NCBI GenBank assembly: GCA_019359285.1
Contig: JAHHHQ010000036.1
Location: 62,001 to 126,000, forward strand
Direction: 5' to 3'
DNA: 64,000 nt
DNA from: Nodosilinea sp. WJT8-NPBG4
GTDB taxonomy: Bacteria; Cyanobacteriota; Cyanobacteriia; Phormidesmidales; Phormidesmidaceae
Numbering within the stretch: the first letter of the stretch is position 1; each line of letters opens with the position of its first letter. The notes below the pieces were generated by a model that was not told where the DNA came from, ran no database searches, and saw nothing but the letters and a program-made list of their open reading frames with translations. Shown piece after piece: positions 1 to 8,899 of this stretch. The position numbers were made by a program, and so were the translations under genes.

Positions 1-124
1 TGGGGAAGCTTTTGCAGACTTGATCAAAGACTAGAAAGCCTTGGTCGGAGGAGGGTTGGGTATAGTCGGCCTGTTCGGGATGGGTGGAGCGGCGAGACTT
101 GATCTTGAGAGGGGTGGGTTGCAT
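1..124 (-). CDS. nrtD: Nitrate ABC transporter ATPase NrtD, N-terminal fragment
   Basis: The reverse strand starts with ATG at 124, has an AGGAG ribosome site about 10 bases upstream, and stays open to the window edge for 41 codons. The fragment ends in GFLVFDQVCKSFP, the opening strand of an ABC ATPase of the NrtD/SsuB/TauB type. No Walker motif is in the window, so the name rests on position: it follows nrtA, nrtB and nrtC in the cyanobacterial order nrtABCD. NrtD is the second, single-domain ATPase of the high-affinity nitrate/nitrite importer and pairs with NrtC at the inner membrane. The 5' part of the product is visible; the rest lies left of the window. Confidence 0.85.
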   Translation of the reverse strand, partial: MQPTPLKIKSRRSTHPEQADYTQPSSDQGFLVFDQVCKSFP

Positions 125-431
125 AGTTTACTCCTGAATTCTGGATTGGGATGTTCTAAGCGTTGCGACGTTGTTTACAGAGAAGGCTGGAGATGAGGGT
201 GGGGAGCCAGGGCCGCCGCTGGGGACATTTCGATTGTCCCCAGACCCCCTCGACCAAGGCCGTTCCGCCGCCCTGGACCCAACGGAAAGGATTGACCGAT
301 CATCGGTTTAAACTCCTGTTCTGCCAATGGAGGTGTTGGGGGCACTTAACTTTGAGGTTCTAAACCCCGGCTTAGATGAATGAAGAATAGGCATCACCCA
401 TCCACTCATCCACCCCCTACCCCTTAACTCC
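125..431. other. nrtC-nrtD intergenic spacer with hairpin
   Basis: No gene is seen here. The spacer is long for an operon. It holds a perfect 9-bp stem CTGGGGACA (219-227) / TGTCCCCAG (235-243) with a 7-base loop and no following T-run, so it is more likely an RNA stability or processing hairpin than a terminator. A C-rich octamer-repeat fragment lies at 393-424, just after the nrtC stop codon. Confidence 0.6.
393..424. repeat. Octamer repeat fragment (CCCATCCA type)
   Basis: About four degenerate units of the 8-bp motif CCCATCCA/CTCATCCA lie directly downstream of nrtC. This is the same family as the larger blocks near 3.7, 10.0, 19.3, 20.1, 32.5, 32.8, 38.7 and 40.9 kb. Confidence 0.7.
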
Positions 432-2438
432 CTACGCAGCCAAGGCTGCCATTCGCCCATCAAACACCACCTCGGCAATAGTGATGTCGCGCTTAATGGC
501 GAGGCTGTTGAGGTAGCCGATCGGGTCTTGGGCGTCGAAGTCGGTGCCGTCGAACAGGTGAATGCTACCGCGAGTGAATTTGGCGTCGAGCAGGCCCAGT
601 TCGCGGGCGGCGGTGCTGTAGACATCGACCCGCACAATGCGTTCGAGAATCTCTAGCCAGTTGCGGGGGAAGGGAACGTCGCCCCAGCGGGCGAGCTGGG
701 TCATGTGCCAGAGGTGTTCGGTGCGGCTGGGGCGGTTGGCTCCGTCGCCAAAGAACAGGTGGTGGGCGTACTCGCGCATGGGCTTTTGCAGCTCGCAGAC
801 TTTGGTGTTGGGGTCGCCCAGGTGAATGTAGTCAATTGGGGTGCCCAGGTAGGCCCGCTGGGAGAGAATCTGGCGAATCTCCAGCTCGTTTTCGGGGTCA
901 GCGCAGTAGCGACAGGCATCGAGCAGGGCCTTGGTGAGGGCGATGTGGGTGTTGGGGTAGGCGGCGGCCCAGTCTTCGCGCACACCGAGCACTTTGCCGG
1001 GGTGGCCGTCGTAAATTTCGCGATCGGTGGCGATGGTAAAGCCTACCTCGTCCATGGCGGCGCGCAGGTTCCAGGGTTCACCGACGCAGAAGCCGTCGAT
1101 CGCATTGTTCTTCAGATCCACCACCATCTGGGCGGGAGGAATGGTTTGCAGAGCCAGGTCGCGATCGGGGTCGATGCCGCCCGCCGCTAGCCAGTAGCGC
1201 AGCAGCAGGTTGTGCATCGACGACGGGTGCACCATGCCCATGCGGTGCTGGGTATCGGGGGTGCGGTGCAGCATGTCCCGAAAGGCATTCAGGCTGTGGA
1301 CGCCTTGGTCGTAGAAACGGCGAGATAGAGTGATGGCGTTGCCGTTGCGGGTCATGGTCAGCGCACTGACCACAGGCAGCGGGGTATTTTTGTGGCCGCC
1401 TAGGGAAAACCAGAGGGGCATCCCGGAGGGCATTTGGGCAGCATCCAGGTATCCTCCAGCGATGCCATCGACAATGCCGCGCCAGCTGGTTTCGCGGGTC
1501 AGGTTGACTTCCTCCAGGCCGTGCTTGGCAAAGAAGCCTTTTTCCTTGGCGATCGCCACTGGGGCGCAGGCGGTCAGGGGCACAAAGCCAATGTCCAGAT
1601 TTACTTTCTCTAGCCCGTGGCGAGCCACCGCTGTAGTTTTTCTGGCCCGCAGCTTTTTGATCCGTTTTTGCTGGTTGAGGAAGTAAATAATTTCGCTGCG
1701 CAGACTGTAGTAGCTGGGGTGCTCAACCACCTCCATGCGCTGGCGGGGGCGGGGAATATCGACCTCTAAAATGTTGCCGATTTCGGCTCCGGGGCCGTTG
1801 GTGAGCATGACGATGCGATCGCTGAGCAGCACCGCCTCATCCACATCGTGGGTAACCATCACGACGGTGACGTTGTTCTCATCGCAGATGCGCATTAGCT
1901 GGGTTTGCAGATTGCCGCGAGTCAGGGCATCCAGGGCGCCAAAGGGTTCATCCAGCAGCAGCAGCTTGGGGCGAATCGCCAGGGCGCGGGCGATCGCCAC
2001 CCGCTGCTTCATCCCCCCCGAGAGCTGGTCAGGCCACTTGTCGGCGGCCTGTTGCAGACCTACTAGATTAATGTGCTCTTCGACAATGGCGAGGCGCTCG
2101 CCCTTGGGCTTGTCGCCATAGACTGAATTCACCGCCAGAGCAATGTTTTCGCGCACCGATCGCCAGGGCAGCAGCGAATAGTTTTGAAACACCACCATGC
2201 GATCGGGGCCGGGTTCGGTAATTTTTTTGCCCTCCAGGGTGAGCACCCCTGAGCTAGGCAGCGAGAGGCCAGCAATCATATTTAGCAGGGTCGATTTGCC
2301 ACAGCCCGAATGGCCAATAAAAGAAACAAACTCTCCTTTTTTAATCGTTAGATCAATGCCTTTAAGGGCGATATATTCATCGCCATCGGATAAGGAGAAT
2401 ACTTTATCAACCTGGTCTACTGCCACCAATAAGCTCAT
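432..2438 (-). CDS. nrtC: Nitrate ABC transporter ATPase with NrtA-like C-terminal domain
   Basis: A 668-residue fused protein. The first ~260 residues are an ABC ATPase with Walker A GHSGCGKST, signature LSGGMKQR and Walker B LLLLDEPFGALD. From about residue 275 to the end it resembles the nitrate-binding protein NrtA (IGFVPLTACAPVAIAKEKGFF). In the cyanobacterial family this extra domain regulates the transporter in response to nitrogen status rather than delivering substrate. The frame is open further upstream, but ATG at 2438 has a GAGGA ribosome site and starts at the usual first strand (MSLLVAVDQVDKVF). It lies between nrtB and nrtD and acts at the cytoplasmic face of the inner membrane. 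Confidence 0.95.
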   Translation of the reverse strand: MSLLVAVDQVDKVFSLSDGDEYIALKGIDLTIKKGEFVSFIGHSGCGKSTLLNMIAGLSLPSSGVLTLEGKKITEPGPDRMVVFQNYSLLPWRSVRENIALAVNSVYGDKPKGERLAIVEEHINLVGLQQAADKWPDQLSGGMKQRVAIARALAIRPKLLLLDEPFGALDALTRGNLQTQLMRICDENNVTVVMVTHDVDEAVLLSDRIVMLTNGPGAEIGNILEVDIPRPRQRMEVVEHPSYYSLRSEIIYFLNQQKRIKKLRARKTTAVARHGLEKVNLDIGFVPLTACAPVAIAKEKGFFAKHGLEEVNLTRETSWRGIVDGIAGGYLDAAQMPSGMPLWFSLGGHKNTPLPVVSALTMTRNGNAITLSRRFYDQGVHSLNAFRDMLHRTPDTQHRMGMVHPSSMHNLLLRYWLAAGGIDPDRDLALQTIPPAQMVVDLKNNAIDGFCVGEPWNLRAAMDEVGFTIATDREIYDGHPGKVLGVREDWAAAYPNTHIALTKALLDACRYCADPENELEIRQILSQRAYLGTPIDYIHLGDPNTKVCELQKPMREYAHHLFFGDGANRPSRTEHLWHMTQLARWGDVPFPRNWLEILERIVRVDVYSTAARELGLLDAKFTRGSIHLFDGTDFDAQDPIGYLNSLAIKRDITIAEVVFDGRMAALAA

Positions 2439-2570
2439 AGTTCTATCCTCGCGAGCGTCGTAGAGTAATGCCGTAGGGTGGGCAATGCCCACCAACAAAA
2501 TTTTCAAGCGTTGTAGATTTCCGGTCCGTTGAGTTTCGGCTTCAACCAACCTACAGTTCTGGGTTTGACT

Positions 2571-2594
2571 CCCCTCTCCTCTCTGGGAGAGGGG
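2571..2594. repeat. Intergenic palindrome CCCCTCTCC...GGAGAGGGG
   Basis: A strong hairpin in the nrtB-nrtC spacer. Similar CTCTCCC/GGGAGAG palindromes recur at 29703-29764 and 36083-36141, so this is a dispersed REP-like family. No T-run follows on the nrt coding strand. The adjoining 2471-2500 segment carries another dispersed motif, GTAGGGTGGGC-N-GCCCACC. Confidence 0.7.
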
Positions 2595-2645
2595 CCGGGG
2601 GTGAGGGAAAATCTAGGCTGAATCAATTCTTTTCCCTCAAAATTC

Positions 2646-3497
2646 CTACTTCCTGGCCGGAGCAATCTTCGTCTGCAAAAAGGCGATCGCGCGATCGAGC
2701 AGCAGCCCCACAAAGCCGATATAAAACACCGCCAAGATAATCTCACTGATGTAGTTCTGCTGGTAGGCATCCCAGATAAAGAAACCGATGCCCACAATCC
2801 CCGACATCACGATTTCTGCCGCAATAATCGCCAGCCAGGCCAGACCGATCGCAATCCGCAGCCCGGTAAAAATGTAGGGTAGCGCCGACGGAAACAGAAT
2901 GTTTAAGTAGTAGTCCTTGCGAGACAGTTGCAGCACCTTAGCCACGTTGTCGTAGTCTTCTGGAATCTGCCGCACGCCCTCAATGGTGTTGATCAAAATG
3001 GGCCACACAGCGGTAATGAAAATTACGAAGATAGCGGCGGGCTGGTTTTGTTGCAGCGCCACCAGGGCAATGGGTACCCAGGCTAGAGGCGCTACCATGC
3101 GCAAAAACTGAAAGATTGGGTAGGTGGCCTTATTGAGCCAGGGGTTGGTGCCCACCAAAACCCCGACTGCAATACCTACTACAGCCGCAGCGGTGTACCC
3201 CTGAGCCACCCGACCCAGGCTCGCCCAAGTCTGCCAAAAGAGCCCTTTGTTTAACCCGCCCAGGTCGTAAAACGGGTAGAGCAGCAGCTCACGGGTGCGA
3301 GTGTCAGTCCACAGGCTGAGAGGACCCGGTAGCCGAGTTATCCCCGACGACGACACCAGTTGCCAGACCGTTAAAAATACCGCAATACCAATAATGGGAG
3401 GAATCAGGTCAGGGCTGCGCTTTTGCCAAAACTGCTGGATCGGAGCCAGAGCTGGATTAGGGCGCGCCTGCTTGCGAACTTGAGGATGAGTAACCAT
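2646..3497 (-). CDS. nrtB: Nitrate ABC transporter permease
   Basis: A 283-residue inner-membrane permease of the NrtB/SsuC/TauC group. Several hydrophobic helices are visible, starting with LIPPIIGIAVFLTVWQLV near residue 30. The cytoplasmic EAA loop that docks the ATPases is EGVRQIPEDYDNVAKVLQLS, followed by the expected FPSALPYIFTGLR. The length is normal for the family. It lies between nrtA and nrtC on the same strand; a dimer of NrtB should form the nitrate/nitrite channel fed by NrtA and driven by NrtC/NrtD. Confidence 0.95.
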   Translation of the reverse strand: MVTHPQVRKQARPNPALAPIQQFWQKRSPDLIPPIIGIAVFLTVWQLVSSSGITRLPGPLSLWTDTRTRELLLYPFYDLGGLNKGLFWQTWASLGRVAQGYTAAAVVGIAVGVLVGTNPWLNKATYPIFQFLRMVAPLAWVPIALVALQQNQPAAIFVIFITAVWPILINTIEGVRQIPEDYDNVAKVLQLSRKDYYLNILFPSALPYIFTGLRIAIGLAWLAIIAAEIVMSGIVGIGFFIWDAYQQNYISEIILAVFYIGFVGLLLDRAIAFLQTKIAPARK

Positions 3498-3799
3498 AGT
3501 TGCTGTACCTGGGTTAAAAGGAAAAAATCACAAACGGTTTGAGGAGGAAACCCACCTCGGCCTTTCTTTGGGGAGACTGACCGAGGTAGGCTGGTTCAGG
3601 CACCGAGGCAAGAGGGAATGGGGCTGCTGTTGACGGTGGACCCCATGTTCTCGCCTTTGGTCATCTCTCTCTGAACCAGTGCTGTTGCAAGGATTAGGGG
3701 TAGATGGGTAATTGGGTGGGCGGGTGGATGGGTAGGCGGGGAAGTGACTTGATTCTTGCTTTACCCTCTTACTCATCCACGCATCTACCCCTCTCCCTC
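3498..3799. other. nrtA-nrtB spacer with octamer-repeat hairpin element
   Basis: No gene is seen. A hairpin with arms ACCTCGG/CCGAGGT lies around 3553-3587. The nrtA-proximal third is an octamer-repeat element: a G-rich arm (GGGTGGAT, GGGTAGGC units, 3700-3762), a short AT-richer core, and a C-rich arm (CTCATCCA, CATCTACC, from 3770) that runs up to the nrtA stop codon. The opposed arms could fold back on each other. Confidence 0.65.
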
Positions 3800-5149
3800 C
3801 TAGACCCGCTTAATCTGGAGACTGTTGAGATATGCCTCAGGGTTAGCAGGGTCAAACTTGATGCCGTCGAAGAAGGTTTCAACGCCGCGAGATGTATCGG
3901 CTGGAATATCGGCGGTAAACCCTGCTTCAGTAGCAGCCTCGCGCCAGAGGTCTTCGCGGTTGACAGCGTCGACCATGCGTTTAATGGTGTCGATGTCGGC
4001 GAGCTTATCTTTGTGGAAGCCCCAGCGCAGACTTTCGGTGAGAAACCAAAGGTCGTGGCTCTTGTAAGGATAAGAGACGCTACCCTTGGGGTCTTTCCAG
4101 TACAGCGGCCCAGCATCAAAACTATTGACGTCGGCCTTGTTATCGCCCATGGTGTAATTGCCTTTGAACGGATTCGCCAGCACTTCGGGAGGAATGTTGA
4201 AGTAATTGCGACCGGCGGTGATCTGCACTAGCTCATCGCGGTTTTCGGGCTTATCGGCCCATTGTTGAGCTTCCATAATGCCTTTAAGTAGGGCCTTGGT
4301 CGCTTTGGGGTTAGCATCAACCCAATCGGCGCGAATTGCCAAATATTCCTCAGGATGAAAGGCCCACATTTCTTGGGTCAGTGCCCCCAAAAAACCAACT
4401 TTGTCGCTCACAATTCGGTAGGGCCAGGGGTCACCAGTACTGAAGGCATCCATGGTGCCATTACGCATGCCCTGCAACGTTTCGGCAGAGGGCACCGTCA
4501 ACAATTCAATGTCTTGGTCAGGGTCAATGCCGCCAGCGGCGAACCAGTAGCGAATCCAAAAATCCTGGTTGGCGTTAGGAAAGGTGAAGGCTGCCTTAAA
4601 CTTGCGGCCCTGGCTAGCGGAGAAACCTTTGATGTAGTCTGCCGCCCCCGAGAGATCTAGCCCCAAGCCTTTACCTTGGTGCATATTGGCAACAGCAATG
4701 CCATTTCCCTGGGTGTTGAGCATCGCCAACACATACATAGGAACTTTTCTGCCGTCGGTAATAATGCCTTCGCTGAGCAGATGGGGCATGGGCATTTGCC
4801 ACTGGCCACCGTCAATGCCGCCTCCAGCAGAACCAATGGTGACGTTATCCCGCGCAGCGGCCCAACTCGCCTGCTTGGCGACTTCTACCTCAGTCATGCC
4901 GTACTTGGCAAAAAAGCCCTTTTCCTGGGCAATGATCAGCGGGGCCGATTCTACGATGGGAATGTAGCCCAGCTTGACCTTGGTAGTTTCGGGGGCTTCA
5001 CCGGCGGCCACAGGGCCGGGGGCAGCCGTGGCTGCCGAGGTGGTGACCGTAGCCGAGGGGGGATTGCCCAAACAGCCTTTGAGTAGTAGCGAACTAGCCG
5101 CCGATACACCAGCGGTAACCAGAAACTTGCGACGTGAATAATCAGACAT
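3800..5149 (-). CDS. nrtA: Nitrate-binding lipoprotein
   Basis: A 449-residue periplasmic binding protein. The N-terminus has a twin-arginine motif (SRRKFL, residues 5-10) and a lipobox ending LLKGC with Cys26, so the mature protein is probably a membrane-anchored lipoprotein. A Thr/Ala/Pro-rich linker precedes the binding domain ([23 protein letters not shown]), the same fold as the C-terminal half of NrtC. It captures nitrate/nitrite and passes it to NrtB. First gene of nrtABCD. I found no canonical NtcA site (GTA-N8-TAC) in the 340 bases upstream. Confidence 0.95.
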   Translation of the reverse strand: MSDYSRRKFLVTAGVSAASSLLLKGCLGNPPSATVTTSAATAAPGPVAAGEAPETTKVKLGYIPIVESAPLIIAQEKGFFAKYGMTEVEVAKQASWAAARDNVTIGSAGGGIDGGQWQMPMPHLLSEGIITDGRKVPMYVLAMLNTQGNGIAVANMHQGKGLGLDLSGAADYIKGFSASQGRKFKAAFTFPNANQDFWIRYWFAAGGIDPDQDIELLTVPSAETLQGMRNGTMDAFSTGDPWPYRIVSDKVGFLGALTQEMWAFHPEEYLAIRADWVDANPKATKALLKGIMEAQQWADKPENRDELVQITAGRNYFNIPPEVLANPFKGNYTMGDNKADVNSFDAGPLYWKDPKGSVSYPYKSHDLWFLTESLRWGFHKDKLADIDTIKRMVDAVNREDLWREAATEAGFTADIPADTSRGVETFFDGIKFDPANPEAYLNSLQIKRV

Positions 5150-5489
5150 AGAACCTCCTTTCAGCAGTCTCCACAGGGGGAGCGCCGGTAGCTAAATGAC
5201 TATGGGTTAGTTGAAAAGCTGTGGGTGAGCAGACTAGACCACGAGGCTTCCGCCCCAGGGAGCCTAGGGCTTTGACTAAAGAGAACATCTAGACCGTGCA
5301 TTGATTTAAGTCAATTGCACATTTCTTTTGCATGAAAGTAAGTCTATAGCTATTTGTAAGCCAGTGGATCATCTTGATGAGCAGGTTTGCAATGCAATTT
5401 TTAATTCAATTGATAGGTCTGGCTTATTTGGGGTGATTTATCTATAGCCTCAATTAATATTGCCGCCATATTTACGGCATGCATGCGGT

Positions 5490-5543
5490 TGGCGTCATTC
5501 TCTGAGTCGTTCTATGGAGGGGAAGACTCAGAGAATGACGCCA
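5490..5543. repeat. Perfect 19-bp inverted repeat
   Basis: Arms TGGCGTCATTCTCTGAGTC (5490-5508) and its exact complement (5525-5543) enclose a 16-base loop. On neither strand does a T-run follow the stem, so it is not a standard intrinsic terminator. It lies between the tonB terminator and the nrtA leader and may insulate the two units or be a remnant of a small palindromic element. Confidence 0.85.
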
Positions 5544-5695
5544 AAAATGCCGGGCATAATATAGAGCACCTCGCGCCAACTGGGGTTGAATCGGAGCCAA
5601 GCTTGGAGCAATGGGCGATCGCACCAAATCGCTGCTGCGCTAAAAGAACTGGCTAGACACCAAAGCACAGCAGCGAGCCAACGTTTGTTTAATGC

Positions 5696-5738
5696 CAAAA
5701 GCAGTGCGCCTCGCATCGGTTTCCGACGCGAGGCGCAC
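5696..5738 (-). terminator. Intrinsic terminator of tonB
   Basis: The reverse strand has a 15-bp stem GTGCGCCTCGCGTCG / CGATGCGAGGCGCAC (one wobble) with a 5-base loop at 5719-5723, followed by TGCTTTTGG. It lies about 50 bases past the tonB stop codon. Confidence 0.75.
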
Positions 5739-5789
5739 CAAGACAAACAAGACTTGGCTTCAGAATATAAGTTCAACCTTGCTCTGCAT

Positions 5790-7409
5790 CTACTCCCCAG
5801 TCGGTGCAACTGACGCAGCCGGCTCCGCTGCTGGCGGAGGACTAGCCGGGGGCGGTGTGGGTGGTGCAACTGGGGCGGGTGACGGAGCTGCCGGGGCCGC
5901 CGGAACAGGAGCTGGGGGAGCGCTGGGCGCAGGTGGAGGGGTAGGCGACTGCACCGGCGGCGGGCTCGCTGGTTCTGGCTCTGGCTCTACAGGCTCTGGC
6001 TCCGCCGGTTCTGGTGCTGGTTCTACCGGTTCTGCCTCTGCGGGCTCTGCCTCTACGGGTTCTGGCTCTGCGGGCTCTGGTTCTGACGTCGCTGGTGATG
6101 TTGGGGCTGGCTCAGCGGCGTCAACGGGTGGAGTCGGCGTGGTCGTTGGTTCGGGGGTAGGCTCATTTGTTGCTGTCTCGGGAGTGGGGTTGGCCTCAGG
6201 CGGTAGCTCTACCGCCTGGCGATCGCCCCGGCGACGGGCATCGCGGTTGCGACGCGACCCTTCAATGGTCAGGTCATACTCGATGGGAACGCTGGCTCCG
6301 CCGCTGACGGGCTGAAATTGTGAGTTGCGGGCGGCCTGAATGGCGGCTTGGTCGATCGCCGGGTTGCCGCTGGAGCGAGTCAGGGTGACACTGCGAACGC
6401 TACCATCGGGATTGATATCGACGCTGACCATAGGTTGCCCTTCAGCACCGGCATCCAAGGCGCTTTGAGGATAATTGGGACGCACGCAGTTTTGACAGGC
6501 TACAGTGCGCGAACCCTGGCCGTTTCCGCTGCCACTGCCGCTGCCGCTACCACTCCCACTACCGCTGCCGCTTCCACTACCGCTGCCACTCCCACTACCG
6601 CTGCCGCTTCCACTACCGCTGCCACTCCCACTACCGCTGCCGCTTCCACTACCGCTGCCGCTTCCACTACCGCTGCCACTGCCACCGCTGCCGTTGGAAG
6701 GAGCAGTGGCTACTCCATTGCCGTCTCCAGCAACACCATTTCCAGCAGCAGCTGAATCAGCGGCGGTCTGAGCTTGTGCATCGCGCAGACGCTGCAAAAA
6801 GTCGCGCAGGTTCTCAGCCTGAGATTCCGTAGACTCAGCAGTTAGATCTTCCTGCTCTAGGTCTTCTGTTTCTGAGGTTTCTGGCTCAGTCTCTGGTTCT
6901 TCCTCTGAGATTTCTGGCTCTTCTGTTTCTGAAATTTCTGGCTCAGTCTCTGGCTCTTCTTCTGAGATTTCTGGCTCAGCTTCAGGTTCCTCAACGACTG
7001 AATCGGCTTGGGTGTTTCGCACCGGCTCAGGCTTTGCTTCAACCCGCTCTACAGAAGGTGCGACCCGGGCAGGGGCAGGGGGTGCTATGACCCGAGCTGC
7101 CGTAAAGTTTCCGCCGCCGCCGCCACCGCCGCCACCGCCACCAGGTGCGGAGTCATTGACATCGGCGCTGAGTTCGGCAGGCAGGTTAGGGTCGGGAATG
7201 GCTTCAGGTGTATCGGACAGAGGTTCGACGACAATCAGCTCGATTGGCTCAATATCATCGGCAGCCAGCCTCTGCCAAAAATCGAGCTGACTAAGGCCAA
7301 AACCTACCCCGTGCACTCCCACGGAGCCTAAAATTCCCCAAAGCAGAATCTTGCGGAGTTTTTGCTGATCGTGCTGGTGTTGTTGACTGCAAATCTCTGA
7401 AAGACTCAT
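5790..7409 (-). CDS. tonB: TonB energy-transducing protein with Ser-Gly repeat and C-terminal extension
   Basis: A 539-residue protein. An N-terminal membrane anchor includes the S-x3-H motif (SVGVHGVGF), which in TonB contacts ExbB-ExbD. An acidic, Glu-rich segment and a long run of Gly-Ser dipeptides (DNA 6522-6686) follow as a periplasmic spacer. The TonB C-terminal domain (CQNCVRPNYPQSALDAG... to EYDLTIEG) sits at about residues 300-382. About 150 Pro/Glu/Ala-rich residues follow it, whereas the domain normally ends the protein. ATG at 7409 is preferred; a TTG eight codons upstream (7433) is the alternative. It is divergent from exbB-exbD and should transmit proton-motive force to the three receptors in this window. 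Confidence 0.9.
   Translation of the reverse strand: MSLSEICSQQHQHDQQKLRKILLWGILGSVGVHGVGFGLSQLDFWQRLAADDIEPIELIVVEPLSDTPEAIPDPNLPAELSADVNDSAPGGGGGGGGGGGNFTAARVIAPPAPARVAPSVERVEAKPEPVRNTQADSVVEEPEAEPEISEEEPETEPEISETEEPEISEEEPETEPETSETEDLEQEDLTAESTESQAENLRDFLQRLRDAQAQTAADSAAAGNGVAGDGNGVATAPSNGSGGSGSGSGSGSGSGSGSGSGSGSGSGSGSGSGSGSGSGSGSGSGSGSGSGSGSGNGQGSRTVACQNCVRPNYPQSALDAGAEGQPMVSVDINPDGSVRSVTLTRSSGNPAIDQAAIQAARNSQFQPVSGGASVPIEYDLTIEGSRRNRDARRRGDRQAVELPPEANPTPETATNEPTPEPTTTPTPPVDAAEPAPTSPATSEPEPAEPEPVEAEPAEAEPVEPAPEPAEPEPVEPEPEPASPPPVQSPTPPPAPSAPPAPVPAAPAAPSPAPVAPPTPPPASPPPAAEPAASVAPTGE
6522..6686. repeat. Gly-Ser coding microsatellite in tonB
   Basis: A 6-bp unit (Gly-Ser) repeated with a 36-bp higher-order period. 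All six frames are open here, which produces Leu-Pro and Thr/Ala repeat ORFs on the other strand and frames that are not genes. Confidence 0.9.
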
Positions 7410-7706
7410 TAGTGCTTGCCCAAGTAACGGCAAAAATCTTCTTAGCTATATTACACAATCGGCAAGCAGTTGCATTAAGACCAACATTTTTAATGCCGGA
7501 TTATCCTTAGAAACGATCGCTAATAAAGCTCGAGATTTTAGCCAAAAGCATCCTTGGGCAAGGGTTATATATGTTTGCGTCCTTAATTTACTCTCTGACA
7601 TTGCTGCCAAGCCCAGACCTACTGATGAAAATAATCCTGATTTAACCTTGACATTGGCTCGCAAATCGGAGTGAATGCTTGTTGACACTATTTTGCAGCA
7701 AAGCCT
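7410..7706. promoter_or_regulatory. Divergent tonB / exbB promoter region
   Basis: About 300 bases between the two divergent starts. A TAATAT hexamer (reverse strand, near 7448-7453) is a plausible -10 for tonB. On the forward strand TTGACA-like hexamers occur at ~7650 and ~7682 before exbB without a convincing -10. No TTGAGAA-type box like those at the receptor genes was found. Confidence 0.4.
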
Positions 7707-8354
7707 ATGGGTACTATTTTTGCAGCGGGCGGCATCGTCATGTGGCCACTGCTGGGGTTCTCGATTCTGGCGATCGCGCTCATCATCGAGCGGACGGTCT
7801 TTTGGTTTCGCATCAATCGCCGCCAGCGTCCAGTAATGCAAGACGTTTTGCGCACCTACCGGCAAGCCCCGATGGATGTGTACCCCAAGCTGCGACAAAA
7901 CGTGAATCTGCCCACGGCCCGCATTTTTCTTGAAGCTCTAGAGCTAGAAGGCGCTAAACCCAGCCAGTTTCATTTGGCTCTGCTCAGCGCTATGCAAGCT
8001 GAACTACCTCATTTGCGCCGGTTTAATACTGTCTTCTCCACCATTGTCACGCTCTCGCCATTGCTGGGCCTGTTAGGCACTGTTTTGGGTCTAATTGCGG
8101 CCTTTAGCGCCTTAGGAATTGGCGACATCAACTCGAATGCGGCTGCCGTGACGGGTGGTATTGCCGAAGCTCTGGTCTCAACCGCCGCAGGGATGGTCGT
8201 AGCCATCGGCACACTGCTATTTGCCAATATCTTCAAGGGTCTCTACAAGCGGCAGGTATCGTTGATTCAAGAATACAGCGGGCAACTTGAGATCCTCTAT
8301 GAAACCCACTACGACCGAAAGTCTCAGCTTAGGGAAGAGACCTTTGCCAGATAG
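7707..8354 (+). CDS. exbB: ExbB/TolQ/MotA-family proton channel protein
   Basis: A 215-residue MotA/TolQ/ExbB-family protein. A first helix (GGIVMWPLLGFSILAIALIIER) and the conserved channel helices (FNTVFSTIVTLSPLLGLLGTVLGLIAAF and GGIAEALVSTAAGMVVAIGTLLFANIF) are all present. With ExbD it forms the inner-membrane proton channel that energises TonB. The start ATG fits the family N-terminus. exbD follows 107 bases downstream after a repeat-filled spacer, and tonB is divergent on the other side. Confidence 0.92.
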   Translation: MGTIFAAGGIVMWPLLGFSILAIALIIERTVFWFRINRRQRPVMQDVLRTYRQAPMDVYPKLRQNVNLPTARIFLEALELEGAKPSQFHLALLSAMQAELPHLRRFNTVFSTIVTLSPLLGLLGTVLGLIAAFSALGIGDINSNAAAVTGGIAEALVSTAAGMVVAIGTLLFANIFKGLYKRQVSLIQEYSGQLEILYETHYDRKSQLREETFAR

Positions 8355-8460
8355 GAAATAGGTGTCAGGTATTAGGTATCGGATATAGGTCAAAAAACTA
8401 TACCTGGCACCCATCCACTCCCCACTCTCCTACCCATCCACCATCCCACCCATCCACCCC
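8352..8460. repeat. Heptamer and octamer repeats in exbB-exbD spacer
   Basis: The first part (8355-8390) is a degenerate 7-bp tandem repeat (AGGTGTC, AGGTATT, AGGTATC). The second part (8409-8460) is C-rich 8-bp repeat (CCCATCCA, CCCACCCA) and touches the exbD start codon, so no classical Shine-Dalgarno precedes exbD. Confidence 0.75.
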
Positions 8461-8461
8461 T

Positions 8462-8869
8462 ATGTCCTACCTTCCTGAAGAGCCAGAAGAAGAGTTTGAG
8501 CTAAACGTCGTGCCCATGATCGACGTTATTTTTGCGATTTTGACATTCTTTATTATGTCTAGCCTGTTTTTAACTCGCTCTGAGTCGCTGCCGGTAAATT
8601 TGCCCAAGGCGGTCAGTGCTGAGATGCAAAAACAAGATCAGATCACCGTAACGGTGCAGGAGTCGGGGGATATTGCCCTGAACAAAGAGGCGATCGCCCT
8701 AGATAAGCTGCAAACTGGCGTGCGCGATCTAATGGGCACATCCCAGGAATCGGTGATTGTGATCAACGCCGATGAAGCCGTCAACCACGGTCGCGTAATC
8801 GCGGTTATGGATGAACTGCGGGCGATTGAGGGTGCAACTTTGGGGATTGCGACTCAGCGAGGAGAGTAG
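8462..8869 (+). CDS. exbD: ExbD/TolR-family protein
   Basis: A 135-residue protein with one N-terminal helix (VVPMIDVIFAILTFFIMSSLFL). It includes the conserved Asp (MID) that carries protons in ExbD, followed by a small periplasmic domain ending near ATQRGE. Typical ExbD length. It partners ExbB and TonB. The next gene, a FecCD permease, starts 30 bases downstream, so exb and importer genes may be co-transcribed. Confidence 0.92.
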   Translation: MSYLPEEPEEEFELNVVPMIDVIFAILTFFIMSSLFLTRSESLPVNLPKAVSAEMQKQDQITVTVQESGDIALNKEAIALDKLQTGVRDLMGTSQESVIVINADEAVNHGRVIAVMDELRAIEGATLGIATQRGE

Positions 8870-8899
8870 GGATCGGTTCAGCGTTTTCGACGAATTGAT

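Larger units (their letters stand above)
5150..5789. other. nrtA leader and tonB 3' region, no gene
   Basis: This 640-base AT-rich stretch holds the nrtA promoter region (from 5150 leftward transcription) and the trailer of tonB. Two inverted repeats are visible: a perfect 19-bp one at 5490-5543 and the tonB terminator at 5696-5738. Short ORFs here have no protein-like features. Confidence 0.6.

Noticed and set aside
2571-2594. Intrinsic terminator between nrtB and nrtC
   Set aside because: No T-run on the coding strand and nrtC must be expressed downstream; better viewed as a dispersed palindrome.
5150-5490. NtcA-binding site before nrtA
   Set aside because: Expected for nrt operons, but no GTA-N8-TAC match was found on either strand; nearest candidates miss several conserved bases.
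6348-6771. Open frames with Thr/Ala or Leu-Pro repeats over the middle of tonB
   Set aside because: They are shadows of the Gly-Ser microsatellite; the reverse-strand frame has the TonB domain architecture.
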